A stretch of 64,000 bases of DNA from Tessaracoccus massiliensis (GTDB lineage: Bacteria > Actinomycetota > Actinomycetes > Propionibacteriales > Propionibacteriaceae). A model generated the notes under the pieces. The model saw only the letters and a list, made by a program, of their open reading frames with translations. It ran no database searches and had not been told where the DNA came from. Position numbers and translations under genes: made by a program. The stretch lies in assembly GCF_000826065.2 (NCBI RefSeq), contig NZ_LN623541.1:462505-526504 (forward strand). Direction: 5' to 3'. Shown here one piece after another: positions 60,249-64,000 of this stretch; positions within the stretch are counted from its first letter, which is position 1, and the number at the start of each line of letters is the position of its first letter.

Positions 60249-61904
60249 GTGCCGCACTTGATCCCTGAGGACCCGCGCTTCACCACCGAATCCGAGCGCG
60301 CCGTCTGGGAGCAGTTGCGCGACACGCTTGGGCCCGACGACACCCTCATCGCCAACTACCGCCTCACCACCACGGACAGGGACCACGAGGCCGACCTGGT
60401 TGTCGTGATGCCGGAGGTCGCCGTCGTGGTGGTCGAGGTCAAGGGCGCGGGCACCGCGCTGTCCGACGGCCAGTGGAGCATGCTGCGTGACGGCACCCGC
60501 GAGGAGATGGACCCCGTCGCCCAGGCCCGCGACACCAAGTACGCGCTGCGCCACTTCGTCGAGACGGATCGGCGGTGGGCGCACTCGTCGCGGGCAGATG
60601 TGCGGTTCGCGCATGCCGTGGTCACCCCGTTCACGTCGCTGGGGGACGTGACCCTCCCGGACGCCCCGCGGTGGATGCTGCACGACCGCGAGGATCTCCC
60701 CCACCTCGCCGAGCGGCTACGTGATTTTCCCACCGGATTCGAGACGCACCGCCGCGCCCCGTCTGTGGAGGACTGCGACGTGATGGTAGAGATCCTCACC
60801 GCCCGCGGCACCGACGCGGCGCCCAGCGTGGTGGATGCGGCGGATGAGCGTGAGGCCCGCGCGGACAGGCTCACGCAGGAACAGGATCTCATCCTCAAGG
60901 TGACCCGGCTGCTCAACCGCATCGAGATCCGCGGAGGCGCCGGCAGCGGCAAGACCGTCCTGGCGTTGACGCAGGCGCGGCAGTTGACGGCCGGGCGCGG
61001 CGGCCGCCAGAAGCAGCGGGTGGCGCTGCTGTGTTACTCCATCGGGCTGGCGAGCTACTTCCGGCGGGAGACGGAGACGTGGCGCTACAAGGAGCGCCCG
61101 GCGTTCGTCGGCACGTTTGAGGATCTCGCCAACCTGTGGGGCATCGAATCCGGCACGCGCGACGACCACGCGTTCTGGGAGACCGAGCTCCCCGTCCTCA
61201 TGGCGGAGAAGGCCCAGGAGTTGCCGCCGGGCAAGCGGTTCGACTCCTTCGTGGTGGATGAGGCGCAGGATTTCGCCGAATCCTGGTGGCGCCCCCTGCT
61301 CGCGGCGCTGAAGGACGAGGAGAACGGCGGCCTGTTCCTCTACTCCGACGAGGGGCAGCGTCTGTTCGAACGCTACGGCCGCCCGCCGGTGCCGCTGGTT
61401 CCCCTGGTGCTGGATCACAACCTGCGCAACACCCGGCAGATCGCCGAGGTGTTCAAGCCGCTCGCGCCGCGGATGAGGCTCCAGGGCGGCGACGGCCCCG
61501 AGGTGCTGCACGTTGAGGCCTCCCCCGAGGACGCGCTGGATGTGGCCGACGACATGGTGGAGACCCTGTTCGACGAGGGCTGGCACCCGGGCCATATCGC
61601 CCTCCTGACGACGGGCCGCCGGCATCCGGAGCAGAAGGCACTGCAGGAGGAACTGGGCCAGGCGGGCTATTGGCAGACGTTCTGGGACGAGGAGGTGAAC
61701 TTCTACGGCCACGTCCTGGGCTTCAAGGGCTTGGAGCGCCGCGCGGTGGTGCTGTGCGTCAACGAGGACGGCACGCACGAGCGGTTCAAGGAGCGCATGT
61801 ACGTGGGCCTGTCCCGCGCCACTGACCGCCTGATCGTGGTGGGCAGCCTCGACGCGATCGCCCAGGCCGGCCCCGACGTCGTCCGCTCCTTGACCGCCGG
61901 TTGA
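60249..61904 (+). CDS. NERD-domain / superfamily I helicase-like protein
   Basis: 551 residues from a GTG at 60249. The NERD nuclease-like domain covers about 1-120: ESERAVWEQL, HEADLVVVMPEVAVVVVEVKG (acidic and Lys residues of the nuclease fold). A UvrD/REP-type ATPase follows: Walker A GGAGSGKTVLALTQA (about 230-244), Walker B SFVVDEAQDF (about 333-342), motif IV LVLDHNLRNTRQIAEVF, motif VI MYVGLSRATDRLIVVG. The frame ends in TAG-stop supplied by the intergenic repeat. Such proteins are suspected in DNA repair or defence; no partner defence gene is present. Confidence 0.85.
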   Translation: MPHLIPEDPRFTTESERAVWEQLRDTLGPDDTLIANYRLTTTDRDHEADLVVVMPEVAVVVVEVKGAGTALSDGQWSMLRDGTREEMDPVAQARDTKYALRHFVETDRRWAHSSRADVRFAHAVVTPFTSLGDVTLPDAPRWMLHDREDLPHLAERLRDFPTGFETHRRAPSVEDCDVMVEILTARGTDAAPSVVDAADEREARADRLTQEQDLILKVTRLLNRIEIRGGAGSGKTVLALTQARQLTAGRGGRQKQRVALLCYSIGLASYFRRETETWRYKERPAFVGTFEDLANLWGIESGTRDDHAFWETELPVLMAEKAQELPPGKRFDSFVVDEAQDFAESWWRPLLAALKDEENGGLFLYSDEGQRLFERYGRPPVPLVPLVLDHNLRNTRQIAEVFKPLAPRMRLQGGDGPEVLHVEASPEDALDVADDMVETLFDEGWHPGHIALLTTGRRHPEQKALQEELGQAGYWQTFWDEEVNFYGHVLGFKGLERRAVVLCVNEDGTHERFKERMYVGLSRATDRLIVVGSLDAIAQAGPDVVRSLTAG

Positions 61905-62040
61905 GCCCCGTCGCTGGTTGAGCCGCCAGCCTCCGAGGAACGAGGAGCGCGGGCGTGTCGAAACCCCCGCTGGCCCCTGAGCGTCGCCGGCGAGGAACGA
62001 GCCAGCGCCGACGAAGGACCCCGCAGCGTTCCCAACACCC
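61905..62040. repeat. Two intergenic repeats after the helicase gene
   Basis: A GCTGGTTGAGCC...GTGTCGAAACCCC copy (61910-61970) is followed by a CCCCTGAGCGTCGCC...GACGAAGGACCCC copy (61975-62025). The second is the family found inside the prolyl oligopeptidase gene. Confidence 0.75.
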
Positions 62041-62081
62041 CAACCCCCGCCACTGACCCCACTGCATGCCAAGCTCTTCCC

Positions 62082-62636
62082 ATGACGGATATCAGCACGC
62101 AGTGGTACCGCATCGAGGCCCACTTCGAGAAGGCCGGTCTGACCGACACCCTCCACGACGGCGCCTCACCCGACGACATCGCCCAACTTGAGCGTGACCT
62201 CAACCTCACCCTCCCCACTGACCTCCGCGACTCCCTCCTCAGGCACAACGGATCCGACGAAGGCGCATGGCCCTATGGCGGCCTACTCGACGTCAAGGGC
62301 ATCAAGAGTGAGACCGACATCTGGCGCGGCCTCCTCGACGACGGCACGTTCGGCGACCGTGCCGACCACGACGCCTCCATCCGCCCCGGCATGACGCAGA
62401 CGGGCTGGTGGCACCACGGATGGGTGCCGCTCGACGCCGACGGCGGCGGCAACGGGCATGTCGTCGACACCGCCCCGGGCGAGAACGGCTCGCTGGGCCA
62501 GGTGCTGTTCATGGATCACGAGGTGGGCCCCACCGGCCCCCAGTTCGGCTCCACGGTGGAGTACCTGCAGGAGATCGCCGACCGCCTCGATTCGGGCAAG
62601 CTCCGCTGGGAGAACGAGATATGGGAGGAGTACTGA
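62082..62636 (+). CDS. SMI1/KNR4-family protein
   Basis: 184 residues. The SUKH-type pattern is clear: GASPDDIAQLERDLNLTLPTDLRDSLLRHNGSDEG near the start, WHHGWVPLDADGGGNGHVVDTAP in the middle, and STVEYLQEIADRL at the end. Such proteins are often immunity proteins against contact-dependent toxins, but many actinobacterial copies are solitary. No toxin gene is adjacent here, so an immunity role is not supported by context. Confidence 0.85.
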   Translation: MTDISTQWYRIEAHFEKAGLTDTLHDGASPDDIAQLERDLNLTLPTDLRDSLLRHNGSDEGAWPYGGLLDVKGIKSETDIWRGLLDDGTFGDRADHDASIRPGMTQTGWWHHGWVPLDADGGGNGHVVDTAPGENGSLGQVLFMDHEVGPTGPQFGSTVEYLQEIADRLDSGKLRWENEIWEEY

Positions 62637-62664
62637 CCGCCGGCCCGGCCTAGTCGGGCGGCCG

Positions 62665-63477
62665 TTAGCTTTGCGCAACCCCCGCGTCGACGAGCCGCAC
62701 GGTGACCACCTCGTCGCCGCTCTTGACCTTCTCCTCGCGGAAGGCTTCCAGCACGCTTTGGATGACTGCATCCTGGGCGTGGCGAGTTTCGAGTTGCCGG
62801 GCGCCTGACCAGAATCGCAGCTCCATCCGGACTGTGGCGGTGCCGATTTCGCGTAGCAGGGCTTCGGGTTCAGGCTGGTCGAGCACTGCGGGGATGTCGC
62901 GCATCGCTTTGAGGGCGACCTCACGGGCCTTGGTGAGGTTGACGGCGTCGTCGAGGTCCACCATCACAGCGGAGCGCACGCGTTCGTAGCCTGTCTGCAC
63001 GGTAACTATCTCGGAGTGGATGGCGGAGTTGGGAATGAGCACCAGCCGCCCGTCGAAGGTGCGCATTGCGGCGTGGGAGAGGCCCATTTCGCTGACGGTG
63101 CCGGAGTGGCCCATGACCTGGATCTGGTCGCCGACCCGGAACCGATCGCGCGCGAGGATGACGATGCCGGCGAACATATTGCCCAGCACGGTCTGGAAGG
63201 CGATGCCTGCGGCCAGGGAGATGATGGTGATGCCGCCCAAGACGTCGACGGGTTTGACGCTGGGGAACACGACGGTGAGCGCGGCCGCGGTGGTCAGCAC
63301 GATGATGACGCCCTGTGTGAGCTGGGAGAAGACGCGGGTGGAGCTGGCGCTGCGTTGGCGGAAGGCCAAGAACTTCGCCAGCAGGATCCGCACGAGGTTG
63401 CCGACGATGATTCCGCCGGCGACGACGGCGAGGCCGGTGAGCACCGCTTGCCAGGTGATGGGAGGAAGATCGATCAT
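62665..63477 (-). CDS. Small-conductance mechanosensitive channel (MscS family)
   Basis: 270 residues. Three membrane helices: about 10-30, about 55-75, and a pore helix about 80-110 with the glycine/alanine pattern GGITIISLAAGIAFQTVLGN. The cytoplasmic beta domain follows (FRVGDQIQVMGHSGTVSEMGLSHAAMRTFDGRLVLIPNS) and then the C-terminal alpha/beta part. It opens under membrane tension to release solutes during osmotic downshift. Monocistronic, divergent from the next gene. Confidence 0.92.
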   Translation of the reverse strand: MIDLPPITWQAVLTGLAVVAGGIIVGNLVRILLAKFLAFRQRSASSTRVFSQLTQGVIIVLTTAAALTVVFPSVKPVDVLGGITIISLAAGIAFQTVLGNMFAGIVILARDRFRVGDQIQVMGHSGTVSEMGLSHAAMRTFDGRLVLIPNSAIHSEIVTVQTGYERVRSAVMVDLDDAVNLTKAREVALKAMRDIPAVLDQPEPEALLREIGTATVRMELRFWSGARQLETRHAQDAVIQSVLEAFREEKVKSGDEVVTVRLVDAGVAQS

Positions 63478-63566
63478 GGGGTTCCTTCCTGCCCTGGCTG
63501 TGCAGGACGTCGTGGGTTCCAGTCTGCCTTGTCTCGCCTAGACTTCGCCGGAAGGAAGGAGCTCTG

Positions 63567-64000
63567 ATGGTCAAGCGAGTGAAGAAGCATCCCGACGGCG
63601 GCGCAGCCCCGTCGGATGCTGCGGCAGGCACGGGGACCAGCCTGGACGAGATCGTCGCCACCCTCCGCAGTTCCCGGTGTGACTACTGCCTCTCCCCCAT
63701 CGAAGTGACGCGCCCCAACGACGCCTGGGCTGAGAGCACGGATGAGATCGCCTTCATGCTCAACAGGGCCGGGAAGAAGTACGACGACATCGTCTTCGCC
63801 TGGTACTGCACCGAGTGCGACAACTTCAGCATCGTGGGCACCGACTTCGAGGAGCAGTGGCTCGACAGCGCCGACGACCCGATGCAGTGCGAGGCCTGCT
63901 CTGCCGTCACGTTGCACACCATCGACCCGGCCCAGGGTGCCCTCAAGGACCGGTCCACCTATCTGGCCTTGAAGAAGGAGTACGGCGCGGACGCCCTTCT
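63567..64000 (+). CDS. Cysteine-rich (zinc-ribbon-like) protein, cut by the window end
   Basis: The ATG at 63567 is preceded by GGAAGGAAGGAG. 144 residues are visible and the frame is open at 64000. Three CxxC motifs (CDYC, CTEC, CEAC, at about 39, 82 and 111) suggest one zinc site, or one and a half. The rest is acidic and without membrane segments or signal. No family was recognised. Confidence 0.65.
   Translation, partial: MVKRVKKHPDGGAAPSDAAAGTGTSLDEIVATLRSSRCDYCLSPIEVTRPNDAWAESTDEIAFMLNRAGKKYDDIVFAWYCTECDNFSIVGTDFEEQWLDSADDPMQCEACSAVTLHTIDPAQGALKDRSTYLALKKEYGADAL

Noticed and set aside
62082-62636. Immunity gene of a contact-dependent toxin system (SMI1/KNR4)
   Set aside because: No toxin, Rhs or WXG100-type gene is adjacent; the gene is solitary between a helicase and MscS.

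Overview
The window is chromosomal DNA of a high-GC Gram-positive actinobacterium. The signs are strong GC bias at third codon positions, SigE-family sigma factors, a DUF5997 protein, LysR substrate-binding proteins without a DNA-binding domain, and intergenic repeats of the GGTTGAGCC...GTCGAAACC type. A mucosa- or host-associated member of Propionibacteriaceae (Tessaracoccus/Arachnia-like) fits best, but that placement is inference. No rRNA, tRNA or CRISPR array was recognised.

Layout. 1-3.3 kb: a secreted protein leaving the window, a scar joining two 5'-truncated genes (a C-terminal-domain remnant and a GH3 beta-glucosidase), and an AbiEi/DUF559-type gene bracketed by palindromic elements. 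3.3-12.9 kb: a TIGR03086-type protein, then a minus-strand operon running DeoR regulator, E2, E3, fused E1, PHP phosphoesterase and SDR dehydrogenase (a 2-oxoacid or acetoin dehydrogenase-like complex). 13-17.7 kb: a large secreted sialidase and a fructose-6-phosphate-aldolase-like enzyme. 17.7-21.7 kb: an ISL3 element with a perfect 8-bp target duplication inside a small Tat-exported protein gene, and a prolyl oligopeptidase carrying an intergenic repeat in frame. 21.9-32.9 kb: three paralogous SigE-type sigma factor plus one-pass membrane protein loci. One membrane protein has a serpin ectodomain and two carry a cysteine-containing 'WLC' ectodomain; two lipoproteins, a second DUF559 gene with palindromic elements and a lipoate ligase lie among them. 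33-42 kb: an L-fucose catabolic and ABC uptake cluster. 42.6-49.3 kb: two large secreted subtilisin-like proteases. 49.3-64 kb: housekeeping and envelope genes (FBP aldolase, TrmH methylase, two CNNM/CorC proteins, YceI, LemA, Nudix, PyrE, PH-like membrane proteins, NERD helicase, SMI1/KNR4, MscS, and a zinc-ribbon-like protein cut by the window end).

How it fits together. Sialidase, fucose uptake and catabolism, a GH3 relic and secreted proteases point to use of host glycoproteins. The secreted sialidase and proteases, the first gene and a remnant all end in, or run into, the same roughly 140-residue C-terminal domain. This domain is an internal duplication with four conserved cysteines and could be a surface-retention module. 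The three sigma/membrane-protein loci look like a diversified envelope-sensing system.

Most unusual points: (i) two unrelated-in-sequence DUF559 genes each flanked by their own long palindromes, with the gene's stop codon inside the 3' palindrome; (ii) a serpin fused to a minimal membrane protein coupled to a sigma factor; (iii) the shared C-terminal domain; (iv) intergenic repeats that amplify in tandem, supply stop codons and have entered a coding sequence.
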